NCBI GenBank assembly: GCA_018240025.1
Contig: JAFEGM010000027.1
Coordinates: forward strand, 1-64,000
Length of the DNA stretch: 64,000 bases
Direction of reading: 5' to 3'
Origin: Verrucomicrobiota bacterium
Lineage (GTDB): Bacteria; Verrucomicrobiota; Verrucomicrobiia; Chthoniobacterales; SZAS-18
The notes under the pieces were generated by a model. The model ran no database searches, had not been told where the DNA came from, and was given only the letters and a program-made list of their open reading frames with translations. Numbering within the stretch: the first letter of the stretch is position 1; every line of letters starts with the position of its first letter. Positions 45,727 to 54,659 of the stretch are shown piece after piece. A program made the position numbers and the translations under genes.

Positions 45727-46806
45727 TTGTCCGACCCTTCCTCCGTCCCCGCGCGCCTGCATCGCTTCGCCCACAGCGAGGAATTTCAGCACGTCGTCCT
45801 CGGCGCCATCATCGCCTCCGCCATGCTCAGCGGGCTGGAGGCGTTTCCGGCCGCGCAGGGCGATTGGCGCTGGCTCTGCGTCTGGGCCGAACGCGCGCTG
45901 CTGACGGTTTTCGTGGTCGAGCTGCTCATTCGCCTGGGCGCGCACTGGCCGAAGCCGTGGCGGTACTTCGACAGCGCCTGGGCGGTCTTCGACTTCGTGC
46001 TGGTCGCGCTCATGTTTCTGCCCTCGGCACATTTCCTGGCCACGCTGCGCCTCGTGCGGCTGCTGCGGATTCTGCGGCTCATCGTCCCGCTGCACGAGAG
46101 CGACGTGGTGAAACGCAAGAACGCGGAGCTGGAGCAGGCCTACCACGCGCTCGAGGCCGAGAAGGAGCGCTCGGAACACCTGCTGCTCAACATCCTGCCG
46201 CGCCTCATCGCAGAACGGCTGAAACAAAAGCAGGCCGTCATCGCGGATCACTTCGAGACGGTCTCGGTGCTCTTCGTCGACATCGTGGGCTTCACCCAGC
46301 TCTCGCAGAAGACCACGCCGGAGGCGGTGGTCAGCATGCTGAATGACATCTTCACCCGCTTCGACGTGCTGACCGAGCGCTACGGGCTCGAGAAGATCAA
46401 GACGATCGGCGACTGCTACATGGTCACCGCCGGCGTGCCGGAGGCGCGGACCGATCACGCCCACGCCATCGCCCAGATGGCGCTCGATCTGCGCGACGAG
46501 ATCGAGTCGTTCAATGCCGACCACGGCTCCCAACTGGCCGTGCGCATCGGCTTCCACAGCGGGCCGGTGGTCGCCGGGGTGATCGGACGCAAGAAGTTCA
46601 TCTTCGATATCTGGGGCGATACGGTCAACACCGCCAGCCGCATGGAATCGACCGGCCAGCCGGGGAAGATCCAGGTCACGCGCGAGACGTTCGAGCGGCT
46701 CTGGGACGATTTCGTCTTCGTCCCGCACGGTGTCATGCACGTGAAGGGCAAGGGCGACATGGAGACGTTTTTTCTCGAGCGGCGGCGCGTGGCCGAGGCG
46801 GCCTGA
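45727..46806 (+). CDS. Voltage-sensor-like domain fused to a class III adenylate cyclase
   Basis: A 359-residue protein using a TTG start (no ATG fits the N-terminus). Residues 20-120 form four helices. Helix 4 (ATLRLVRLLRILRLIVP) carries arginines at every third position (108, 111, 114, 117) and helices 2-3 carry acidic residues (E56, E65, D82, D89), as in voltage sensors of the ion-transport family. No pore helices follow. A coiled coil (131-160) and LLLNILPRLIAERLKQ linker join a class III cyclase: metal aspartates D185 (LFVDIVGFT) and D229 (IGDCYM), adenine-selecting K225 and D298, transition-state N301 and R305. All catalytic residues are present, predicting cAMP production. Confidence 0.85.
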   Translation: MSDPSSVPARLHRFAHSEEFQHVVLGAIIASAMLSGLEAFPAAQGDWRWLCVWAERALLTVFVVELLIRLGAHWPKPWRYFDSAWAVFDFVLVALMFLPSAHFLATLRLVRLLRILRLIVPLHESDVVKRKNAELEQAYHALEAEKERSEHLLLNILPRLIAERLKQKQAVIADHFETVSVLFVDIVGFTQLSQKTTPEAVVSMLNDIFTRFDVLTERYGLEKIKTIGDCYMVTAGVPEARTDHAHAIAQMALDLRDEIESFNADHGSQLAVRIGFHSGPVVAGVIGRKKFIFDIWGDTVNTASRMESTGQPGKIQVTRETFERLWDDFVFVPHGVMHVKGKGDMETFFLERRRVAEAA

Positions 46807-46869
46807 CGCGGCGGCGACGATTCGCACCGCGCGGGGTTGCACGGCGGGGGAAACGCCGGACGCTCCGCC

Positions 46870-47424
46870 ATGGAACGACCCGAAGTCCCGACGGAGCATC
46901 TGCACGAGGAAATCCACCACCACGCCCACAAAGGCGACAGTCCGCGCTGGACGATGGGCGTGGCGCTGTCCTCGGCCCTGCTCGCCGGGCTGGCAGCGGT
47001 CAGCTCGTTGCTCGCGGGGCACCACGTGAACGAGGCCATGATCGAGAACATCCAGGCCGCGAACCAGTGGAGCCGTTACCAGTCGAAGAGCATCAAGGCC
47101 AACCTGGTGGAGTCGAAGATCGAGACCCTCGCCGCCCTCGGCAAACCCGAGGAGCCGAAGGAGAAGGAGCGTCTGACGCGCTACGCCGGCGAGTTGAAGG
47201 AGATCGAAGCCGAGGCGCGCAAGCTGGAGAGCGCCGCGCGGGTCAGCCTGCATAAGCACGAGATCCAGGCCCGCAGCGTGACCATGTTCCAGGTGGCCAT
47301 TGCGGTCGCCGCCATCTCCGTGCTGACCAAGCTGGTCGCGTTCTGGTGGGTCGGATTGGGCTTCGGCATGGCCGGCGTCTTCTTCTTCATCCAGGGCCTG
47401 CTGGTGAGCGGCGCGCCGCACTAG
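46870..47424 (+). CDS. DUF4337 family membrane protein
   Basis: A 184-residue membrane protein. After a His-rich start (HLHEEIHHHAHKGD) come a membrane helix (MGVALSSALLAGLAAVSSLL), the characteristic NIQAANQWSRYQSKSIKANL segment, a charged coiled-coil middle and two C-terminal helices (VAIAVAAISVLTKLVAFWWV). These are the marks of DUF4337, whose function is unknown. The ATG at 46870 is chosen over 46837. It lies 63 bp after the cyclase gene in the same direction, so they may be linked. Confidence 0.85.
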   Translation: MERPEVPTEHLHEEIHHHAHKGDSPRWTMGVALSSALLAGLAAVSSLLAGHHVNEAMIENIQAANQWSRYQSKSIKANLVESKIETLAALGKPEEPKEKERLTRYAGELKEIEAEARKLESAARVSLHKHEIQARSVTMFQVAIAVAAISVLTKLVAFWWVGLGFGMAGVFFFIQGLLVSGAPH

Positions 47425-47525
47425 CCCGTCGTTCCCGACCCCTCGGAGGACGTGAACAGCGCAGGTCCTGCGAATTCTCCGAATTTTTGCATCCACTCGC
47501 CGGGGGTCGCGACGCATACTGCGGG

Positions 47526-48389
47526 ATGCACGCGAGGAACTCCTCATCCTCCCCGTCGACGCTGGGGCCGCTCCGGCCGTCGAGCCTGCAGCAGCTCAGC
47601 CATTCGAATCTGCGGCGCCTAGCGGATGCGCTGCCGAAGCTGTATGCGGCCGCCACGCCGACGGAATTGCCCGACCGCATTCTCGATGCGCTCGGGAGAT
47701 TGATCCCCGGCGCGATCCATGGCTGCACGATCGTCGACCTGACCGCCGGCCGGAGGCGTCACGTCCGCCTCTCGCCCACGCCGGTGCGCGCGGACGAAGC
47801 CGTGGCCACGTTCTCGCGTTTCTGGCACCAGTTTCCACTCAAGGCGCATCGCGAACTGACCCGCTCGGGCGACGCGCTGGCCATCTCCGACCTGATCAGC
47901 CGGCAGAATTTCCGCCGACTGGATCTGTTCGAGCACTACTACCGGCCGCTTGGTTTGGAGGACGATCTCAGCATCAACGTCGGGGATCACCGGACGAAGC
48001 TGTGCGTCTGCGTCCTGCGCGAACGGCGCGGCTTCCAGACGCAGGAGCGTCTGCTGCTCGATGCGCTGCGTCCGCACGTGCTCCTCGCCCAGCAGAATGC
48101 CGCGCTGCGCGCGCCGTTGACGCCGCCGCCCCCGGCGCGCGCCACGCCGCGTCTGTCGGCGCCGGTCCAATGGTCGGCCGAGGCGCTCCTGCGCGCCCTC
48201 CCGCTGACCGCCCGTGAGGCGGAGGTGCTCTTGTGGGTCGCGCAGGGGAAGACGAATCCGGAGACCGCGCTGATCCTCGGCATTCAGCCCTACACGGTGC
48301 GCACCCATCTCGAGCACATCTTCGCCAAGCTCGGGGTGGAGACCCGCCACGCGGCCGCGGTCTGCGCGATGGAAGCGTTGCGCGACTGA
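47526..48389 (+). CDS. LuxR-type transcriptional regulator
   Basis: A 287-residue regulator. The N-terminal about 190 residues look like a GAF/autoinducer-type sensory domain (GCTIVDLTAGRRRHVRLSP, LDLFEHYYRPLGLEDDLSIN). The C-terminus is a clear LuxR helix-turn-helix: LTAREAEVLLWVAQGKTNPE, ILGIQPYTVRTHLEHIFAKL and GVETRHAAAVCAM. There is no receiver domain, so the signal is probably a bound ligand or interaction. The ATG at 47526 is the likely start. It is convergent with the bpX operon (stops 23 bp apart). Confidence 0.88.
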   Translation: MHARNSSSSPSTLGPLRPSSLQQLSHSNLRRLADALPKLYAAATPTELPDRILDALGRLIPGAIHGCTIVDLTAGRRRHVRLSPTPVRADEAVATFSRFWHQFPLKAHRELTRSGDALAISDLISRQNFRRLDLFEHYYRPLGLEDDLSINVGDHRTKLCVCVLRERRGFQTQERLLLDALRPHVLLAQQNAALRAPLTPPPPARATPRLSAPVQWSAEALLRALPLTAREAEVLLWVAQGKTNPETALILGIQPYTVRTHLEHIFAKLGVETRHAAAVCAMEALRD

Positions 48390-48412
48390 AAGAGGCGGCG
48401 TCGCGCTGCCCG

Positions 48413-51139
48413 TCAGCGGGCGTTGCGGAAGAGCTGCACGCTGCCGTCGCGACCGAAGATGGCGAAGTCGTCCCAGATCGGTCCGGCGGTCACTTCCACC
48501 GCCGGCGGCAGGGGGAATTCCGCCCGCAGCTGCGGCCGGCCCGCCAGGTCGATCTCGAAAAGCTGACCACCGAGATCGTCGACCAGCACGAGGCAATTGC
48601 TCCCGGTGAAGGCGGCCAGGTAGGGCGATGCCGCCCGCGTGTCCGCCACGTGGATCGGCTCGCGCATCCCCGCTCCGCAGAGGAAGACCGCCCGGTCGGT
48701 CACGACGGCGAACAACGCGCGCGCCGACCGTGACGAGACCCGCACCCGCTCGATGCGGGAGGCGAGATCGAACTCGACCTGCGCGCTCGCCCCGGAGCCC
48801 GCCAGCTTGCCGCGCTCCAGCAGATGGAGCTCCTCGTCGGCCGCGAAGACCAGCATTCCTCCCGGATGCGCCGCGAGGTGGGTGACGTTGCTGTGCCGCC
48901 AGTCGATGGTCGGCAGCGGCGACGTCCCGGCCAGAACTCCCGCCACCGTGTGCACACTCAGCGTGGGCTCGGGCAGTCCGCGCGTGCTGACGACTTCCCC
49001 GCCGAGGAACGCGGCCTCCCAGGTGTCGGGCGGCAGCCAGGTCGGCCGGCCAATCAGCACGGTCGAACCGGGGAACTGAGCCATGGGCAAGCCCGCCTCG
49101 CCGGTCTCGCTGTCGCTGAGAAGGAAGATGTGCGTGCGGTGCTCCGGGCTCGCCACAATGAGCGGCGCCCCGTGCAGGCGTCGATCAGGCCAGCGGACCG
49201 AGGTGGATTCGCCCGCCCAGGTGGTCAGCCGTGCCTCGACGTCCCCGGCCGCATCGTGCCCCACCAGCACATACCCGTCGCGCGTGGTCGCGGCAGCCTG
49301 CAGCTCGAGCGGTGCGGGCGCCGGCAGCGTGCGCAGCTGCTCGATGCGCCAGGACCCCACGGTCTCGCGGAGCAGGCGGCTGCCGACTTCCGGCCGCCGC
49401 GGGAAGCCCAGAAACCGCTGCACGTCCCGACCGACGAGTCGGTCGCCGGCCGCCAGCTTCGGCAGGCATTCCAACAGGGCCCGCTGATCCTTCTCCGGCG
49501 TGCGCGGCAGAGCCCGTCCCAAACGCGCGTAGGTCACGTCGGCCAACTGCCGGCGCCACGGCGCCTCCGGCAGGCGCACGTGCAGACGGGCCAGCACCTT
49601 GGTCAGGACCTGCTCCTGCGGCGGGGTCAGCTCGGCGCTCCGCAGACCACCCAGCAGCGCCTCCGCCTCCTCCTTCCAATGCTGACGGAGGTGCAGAACG
49701 AGTAGCTCGGCCAGGCATTCCCCGGCCTGCTTGCCCTGCGGCCAGCCATCCGCCAGCACGGCGGCGGCTGCGCGCGGGTCCTCCACCTCCCCTTCGAGCA
49801 CGTTTGCCGCCGTCAGGCGATCGCCCGCTTCGACCAGCCGCTGGGCCTCGCGCCGCAAGGCCGCCCGCGCCGCCGCTTCGTCGCCGCGCAGCCGCTGCAC
49901 GCGGGCCAGGCCGCGCCAGTCGGGGATCGACTCCAGCACCGGCAGCGCTTCCTCGTAGAAGCCGCCTTCTACCAGCGCCCGCGCGGCCTGGCTCGGATTG
50001 TGCAGGTGATCGAGAAAGAGCACCGCGGCTTCCCGATGATGCCCGCCCTGCAGCAGCGTCAGGGCGGCTCCGTTCAGGTCCCGCAACAGCTGGGCGTAGA
50101 TATACGCCGCACGCCGATGCCGCCCCAGCTGGATCTCGCGCCGCGCCAATTCGTGGTACCTCTGCCGCAGCAGATTCTGCCGCTGGGCGTCGAGCGACCA
50201 GCCGTCCGCCGCTCCGCCGGTGAACAACGCGTCGAGCGCGAAGTCGGTCTGGCGCAACCCCAGCCGCCAGCTCGGCGGCGCGACGCCGCGCGGCAGCGAA
50301 CCCGGCAGGGAGCCGAGCGGAATGGCCCGCCGCAGACCGCGATCCGGGTGGTCCGTCAACTCGCGCAGGAGGCGGTCGATCTCACGCTGACGCAGCTGCG
50401 TAAGGTTCGGCGGAGCTTCGCCGGAACCTCCCGCGGCGCCAGGTCCCAGATGCCGCTGGAGCCAGCCTTCCAGCGAGTTCAGCCAGCCGGGCGACGACGA
50501 TGACGCCGACGCGCCCCGCGCGCCCCCGCCCCCGCCGCCGAACCATCCGCTCAGCGCCTGCAGCCAGGAACCCGACGTGCCCGAGGCGTTGCCAGGGGCC
50601 GCAGGCGGCCGCACCGGCTCGCTGCCGATCTCCCGCGCGGCGTCGCCAAACAGTTCGCTCGTCTGCACCGGCAGCGGAAGTTGAATCAGGCGCAGGGGCG
50701 GACTGGGCGGATCGGCCGGACAGGCATCGTTCCAGCCTCCGGCCGGATGGGTCCGCGGCACGGCCAGCAGTTCGGCGAGGCTCCAACGATCCTGCCGGCG
50801 AAATCCGCTCAAACCCAGCGTGGGATGCCACAGCACGACCTCCCAGTCCGCCCAAAGCCGGTCGGCTTCTGCGGCGGAAATCGGCGGATGGATCTCCGCG
50901 GTCAACGGCACGAGCAGCCGCTCACCCACCCGGTCGAAGGCCAGCCCGCGCGTTGCCCCGGCGCCCACGGCCAGCAGACCGGTCGGGAGCAGTGGGTAAA
51001 GCTCGATGCGGCCGAGTTCCCGCTGTCCGGCCACGAGGTCGCGCAGCCAGCTGGCCGGCTCCGCGCCGGGCAGAAGCACCGCCGCGGCTTCGCGCCGGGC
51101 CTTCCCGCCGTCGCGCAGTTGGAGACGGGCTGGATTCAT
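48413..51139 (-). CDS. TPR/beta-propeller protein of a MoxR-vWA-beta-propeller ternary system (bpX6-like)
   Basis: A 908-residue cytoplasmic protein, last gene of the five-gene operon. It has an N-terminal alpha/beta part of about 170 residues, a Gly/Ser-rich linker (FGGGGGGARGASASSSS), and a helical part with TPR-like units (LRQRYHELARREIQLGRHRR, LTLLQGGHHREAAVLFLDHL, LVEGGFYEEALPVLESIPDW). From about residue 640 come repeated four-stranded blades (GYVLVGHDAAGDVEARLTTW, HIFLLSDSETGEAGLPMAQF, GMLVFAADEELHLLERGKL) forming a beta-propeller. The layout matches the large bpX6-type subunits of ternary systems; subtype naming is tentative. The ATG overlaps the upstream stop (ATGA). Confidence 0.75.
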   Translation of the reverse strand: MNPARLQLRDGGKARREAAAVLLPGAEPASWLRDLVAGQRELGRIELYPLLPTGLLAVGAGATRGLAFDRVGERLLVPLTAEIHPPISAAEADRLWADWEVVLWHPTLGLSGFRRQDRWSLAELLAVPRTHPAGGWNDACPADPPSPPLRLIQLPLPVQTSELFGDAAREIGSEPVRPPAAPGNASGTSGSWLQALSGWFGGGGGGARGASASSSSPGWLNSLEGWLQRHLGPGAAGGSGEAPPNLTQLRQREIDRLLRELTDHPDRGLRRAIPLGSLPGSLPRGVAPPSWRLGLRQTDFALDALFTGGAADGWSLDAQRQNLLRQRYHELARREIQLGRHRRAAYIYAQLLRDLNGAALTLLQGGHHREAAVLFLDHLHNPSQAARALVEGGFYEEALPVLESIPDWRGLARVQRLRGDEAAARAALRREAQRLVEAGDRLTAANVLEGEVEDPRAAAAVLADGWPQGKQAGECLAELLVLHLRQHWKEEAEALLGGLRSAELTPPQEQVLTKVLARLHVRLPEAPWRRQLADVTYARLGRALPRTPEKDQRALLECLPKLAAGDRLVGRDVQRFLGFPRRPEVGSRLLRETVGSWRIEQLRTLPAPAPLELQAAATTRDGYVLVGHDAAGDVEARLTTWAGESTSVRWPDRRLHGAPLIVASPEHRTHIFLLSDSETGEAGLPMAQFPGSTVLIGRPTWLPPDTWEAAFLGGEVVSTRGLPEPTLSVHTVAGVLAGTSPLPTIDWRHSNVTHLAAHPGGMLVFAADEELHLLERGKLAGSGASAQVEFDLASRIERVRVSSRSARALFAVVTDRAVFLCGAGMREPIHVADTRAASPYLAAFTGSNCLVLVDDLGGQLFEIDLAGRPQLRAEFPLPPAVEVTAGPIWDDFAIFGRDGSVQLFRNAR

Positions 51140-53913
51140 GCGGGTTGCAGCGCCTCCTGGCAGAAATCCACCAGTCGCCCGAGCACTTCTTCCCGGCTCA
51201 GATTCGGGGTCTTCGCGCCCAGAAAGTACGGTGGCCCCGCCCAGCGTCCGTCGCTGGCCCAGACCCCGCATTGCCCGTCACCCAGGGTCACCGTGAGCTC
51301 CGGCCGGCTGGTGTCGGCCGGGCACAGATGCAGCAGGCCCCGGGTGTCGAGGTAGGCGCGGGCCCCGCTCGGGAAGCGCACCAACTGCAGCGCGTCGGCG
51401 GCGGTCCGCGGCCGCTGGACGGGCTCGAACTCGCGCGCATCGCGCAGGTGGAGGCTGTTGCGGGACTGGATCGTGCAGACGAGTCCGGCACCGGGCTTGG
51501 CGTCGAGTACGATCCAGCCGCCGCTGCGATTCTCCAAGGCGAGCCGATGCTCCGAGGTCACGCCCAGCCGACGCAGGCGATTGCGCGAATGCCGGTCCGG
51601 CGGCAGGTCAGCCTGGGCGAAAGCGGCCAGCGGATCGTTGCCGTAATGCCGGTGCGACCGCTTCCCCTGGACGTCCACCTGCAGGAAGAGGCCTCCGCCG
51701 GCCGGCTTGGTGGGATCGACGAGGAACAGGATTTCAGCCCCGGCGGAGATCGCGCCGAAACGCAGATCCGGCCGGACTTCCCACTGCTCGCGCGGCACGA
51801 ACTTCCCCTCGGAGAAGTCGCCGAACGCACCGTTCTTCGCCAAGCCCCAAACGCCCCGACCCGGGCGGGCGAAGACGGCCAGGAAATCGGCCCGCGCGCC
51901 GTCGAACGGCACGAAGAGCAGCCGGCCATCCCAGGCGGCCGCGACCAGCTGCGCTTCGTGCCGGTAGTAGCGCGGGCCGCAGCGCTGCAGCCAGGTCGGG
52001 CTGCTCCTCCCCTCGCCCCGCCGCAGTCCCTCGGACAGATTGCGCGAGTCGCGGATCTCGCCGGTGCGGACATCGACCGCCTCGATCCGATCGGCGTAGT
52101 GGAACAGCAGCATCGATTCGTCGTTCGACTCGCTCACCGCCTGCGGCGCGTGCCGGGTGGACACCCAGACGCGCTCCTGCGTCTCGGAGGCCAGATCGGC
52201 CAACACGAGCGGCAGCCGGCCTTCCTCCCGCGAGGTAGTGACGACGAGCACGCGCCCGTCGGGTTCTTCGCGCAGCAGCAGCAATCGGCCACCGGGAAGA
52301 TGATGCGCCCGCCGCAGCGACCCCTGCGGCGCGGGTTGTGCGAGCGGATTCCACGTCCACAGCTCGCGCCGCTCGGTCAGCGCGCACCTCTGTCCATCGC
52401 GCAGCCGGATCGAGGCCCGCAGCCCCGCGTGCACCGGGAGCAGCAGCGGCGTGGGGCTCTGCCGCAGAAAGACAGGGAGGTCCGATTCGTCCGGCTGCCG
52501 GCGGGGCGGCTCCGCGGTGAGTTCGGTCAGATCGATGCGCGCGGCGGAGGTCGGAGCGCGGCCAGAGGTCGGATGCAACGTCAGCGCGAAGTCGCCGTCG
52601 CGCGCCACGGTGGCGAAGTAGAGCGTGCGCGGCAGGCGCGGCACCTCCGCCAGGCAGCGTTGGAAATCGGGATCGGCCAGCGCCTCCGGAGTGAGCACGA
52701 TCACGGCCTCGGGCTCGGTCTCCCCGGCTGACGGAGTCCACGCGCGCAGACTGCAGAACGCGCGCAGCGCCGGGCCGGGATGGGCCGACATCTCCAGCGC
52801 CTCGAGGGCGGCCTCGAGGCCGGTCGCGGTTTCCAACTGGAGCGGGACCACGCTGCCGCCGCCGTCGTCCGAGGCTCGGTAGCAGGCGAACCGCGGGCGT
52901 TTTTCGTCCAGCGCCGCCAGGGCCAGCGCGACCGCCAGGCCGAAGACCCGCGGGGCGCCCCAGGAGCGGATGCCGGCATCGAGCAGCACGACAAAGGACC
53001 CCGCCGGAGGCATGGCGGGCGGCTCGCGCCGGACGTAAAGGGCTTCGCGCAGCGCCAGACGGGCCGCGAGCACATCGTCGTCGTGGGCGAGTTCGCTGAG
53101 CAGGAGACGATCGAGCGGCCCGCGATTGGCGAGGTCGGCCGCGCCGCTGCTGGAGAGTTCGTCGGTCGTCGCCACGCGACGGGGCAACTGCAGCGCCGCC
53201 AGCACGTCGCGTGCCGCCCGCGCCAAGCCAGCCCGCTCGGGCTCGGAGGCCAGTCGCTGCAGCAGCGCCCGCACCTGCCGGGCTGGCTCGAGCGGGACCT
53301 CCGCGGGCTGCAGCGGAGCCGCGATGCCCGTGCGCAGGCGCCGCGTCAGCCCCGCTTCGTCGACGGTGCCGAAGGCATCGGCCAGCGCGGCCAGGGCGGG
53401 CATCGGATCGCGCCAGTCCTCCTCCGGACCCAGCAGGCCCACCGCGCCCTCGCCGAGCACCCGCAGAATTTCGCGCTGCCGCTCCGCTTCGCCCGCGTCC
53501 GCGGCCGGTTGCTCCTCGCCGAGCAGCGCCGCGAGCTGACGTCTGACACCGTGCCCCCGGCGCAGCGACTCCGGCAGCGCAGCCACCCGCTCCAGCCCGA
53601 GGCGGGCGCGCTCGAAGGTCGCGGCCGTGCCCGGTTGGAGCAGAGACAGCATTCCGCCCGCTTTCGTCCGATGCGAACGCTGCACCAGTTCCGCCTCGCT
53701 CAGCGTCCGTCCGCGACAGGCTGCGAGCACGAGCACGAAGGCCTCGAAAGGCGGCCACCTGCGCGCCGTCTGCGACTCCAGCAGGGCCGTGACCTCCTCG
53801 CGCAGGGCAATGGTCAGGCCATCCTGCCAGACCAGCGCCCCACCCTCGGCCTCCCAGTGCCAGGGCGCACCCTCGCCGGGCGCGAGATACGAGATGGCCT
53901 CGCGGCGCGTCAT
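51136..53913 (-). CDS. vWA-like/beta-propeller protein of the ternary system
   Basis: A 925-residue protein. The first about 300 residues are helical (PFEAFVLVLAACRGRTLSEA opens the domain). Near 305-420 is a von Willebrand A-type fold with SFVVLLDAGIRSWGAPRVFG; the metal site is degenerate, with D312-x-G-x-R-S317 in place of DxSxS. VIVLTPEALADPDFQRC is the later strand. From about 520 to 900 there are beta-propeller blades (GRLLLLREEPDGRVLVVTTS, SMLLFHYADRIEAVDVRTGE, IVLDAKPGAGLVCTIQSRNS). It is the likely effector/adaptor partner of the MoxR ATPase. Both its ends overlap neighbours by ATGA. Confidence 0.75.
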   Translation of the reverse strand: MTRREAISYLAPGEGAPWHWEAEGGALVWQDGLTIALREEVTALLESQTARRWPPFEAFVLVLAACRGRTLSEAELVQRSHRTKAGGMLSLLQPGTAATFERARLGLERVAALPESLRRGHGVRRQLAALLGEEQPAADAGEAERQREILRVLGEGAVGLLGPEEDWRDPMPALAALADAFGTVDEAGLTRRLRTGIAAPLQPAEVPLEPARQVRALLQRLASEPERAGLARAARDVLAALQLPRRVATTDELSSSGAADLANRGPLDRLLLSELAHDDDVLAARLALREALYVRREPPAMPPAGSFVVLLDAGIRSWGAPRVFGLAVALALAALDEKRPRFACYRASDDGGGSVVPLQLETATGLEAALEALEMSAHPGPALRAFCSLRAWTPSAGETEPEAVIVLTPEALADPDFQRCLAEVPRLPRTLYFATVARDGDFALTLHPTSGRAPTSAARIDLTELTAEPPRRQPDESDLPVFLRQSPTPLLLPVHAGLRASIRLRDGQRCALTERRELWTWNPLAQPAPQGSLRRAHHLPGGRLLLLREEPDGRVLVVTTSREEGRLPLVLADLASETQERVWVSTRHAPQAVSESNDESMLLFHYADRIEAVDVRTGEIRDSRNLSEGLRRGEGRSSPTWLQRCGPRYYRHEAQLVAAAWDGRLLFVPFDGARADFLAVFARPGRGVWGLAKNGAFGDFSEGKFVPREQWEVRPDLRFGAISAGAEILFLVDPTKPAGGGLFLQVDVQGKRSHRHYGNDPLAAFAQADLPPDRHSRNRLRRLGVTSEHRLALENRSGGWIVLDAKPGAGLVCTIQSRNSLHLRDAREFEPVQRPRTAADALQLVRFPSGARAYLDTRGLLHLCPADTSRPELTVTLGDGQCGVWASDGRWAGPPYFLGAKTPNLSREEVLGRLVDFCQEALQPA

Positions 53914-54659
53914 GACCGGGATTCCCGCAGGCGTCGGATGCCGCTCCGGGAGGCTGGGACGAAGAGCGCCTCCGGCAGCACCGCCAGTCCCTCGCGCTCG
54001 CGCCACCAGACATAGTCGGTGCCGGCGGCACCGGCCACCTCGCGCACCGCGGCGGCGTCGATCTCCGGAGTCCAGCCGAACCCAGCCGGCACCAGCACCC
54101 GGGCCGCCGGCTCGACGAAGCGCTCGCCTCCGAGCGGCGGCAGCGGGTTTCCCAGGACCAGCGCGGCTCCTTCCGCGCGCGAAGCCGCATAGCGCCAGCG
54201 TTCGAGCCGCACCAGCGGCGCTTCCACGGCGTAGTCGATCCACGCCGACAGCGGCAGCAGCAGCGCCACCGGCGGGGACCCGGCCCCGCCCCGCGTGAGC
54301 CGCAGGGCGGCGCGACCCGCCGTCGCCACGCTGGGGGCCACGAGCGGCGGTGCGGCGACCGGACAGGCTTCGGCCACACTGCGCCAGCCCACCAGCGGCA
54401 GCTGCCCCCGGGGAATCTCGCCGCCCGGGTGGCGCAGAATGCCATCGGTCCCGCAGACAAAACGCTCCGTCGCGGGCAGGCCGTCGAGCGACCGCGGCGT
54501 CTCGCCGATCGCCCAACGCTGCCGCACCCACCAGCCGCCGTCCGACCGCGCACAGACCTCGAGGCCGGGCTCGAGACGCCAGGCGAAGAGCGCGTCCGCA
54601 TCGGAGGCTCCGAGCCGGAGCACCTGCCACGCGGGTACAACCGAGGTCGACGCACTCAT
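53910..54659 (-). CDS. Accessory protein of the ternary system (bpX2-like)
   Basis: A 249-residue protein with no signal peptide or membrane helix. It begins VVPAWQVLRLGASDADALFA, contains RLEPGLEVCARSDGGWWVRQ and ends with Arg-rich residues. Its size, position between moxR and the vWA gene, and ATGA overlaps on both sides fit the small bpX2-type subunits of MoxR-vWA-propeller systems. I did not identify a catalytic motif; the family assignment is from context and general likeness. Confidence 0.55.
   Translation of the reverse strand: MSASTSVVPAWQVLRLGASDADALFAWRLEPGLEVCARSDGGWWVRQRWAIGETPRSLDGLPATERFVCGTDGILRHPGGEIPRGQLPLVGWRSVAEACPVAAPPLVAPSVATAGRAALRLTRGGAGSPPVALLLPLSAWIDYAVEAPLVRLERWRYAASRAEGAALVLGNPLPPLGGERFVEPAARVLVPAGFGWTPEIDAAAVREVAGAAGTDYVWWREREGLAVLPEALFVPASRSGIRRLRESRS

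Noticed and set aside
51734-54655. About 970-codon alternative frame on the same strand as the vWA/propeller gene
   Set aside because: Composition is Arg/Ser/Ala-rich with no structure. The chosen frame carries the vWA-like fold and propeller blades and has ATGA overlaps with both neighbours.
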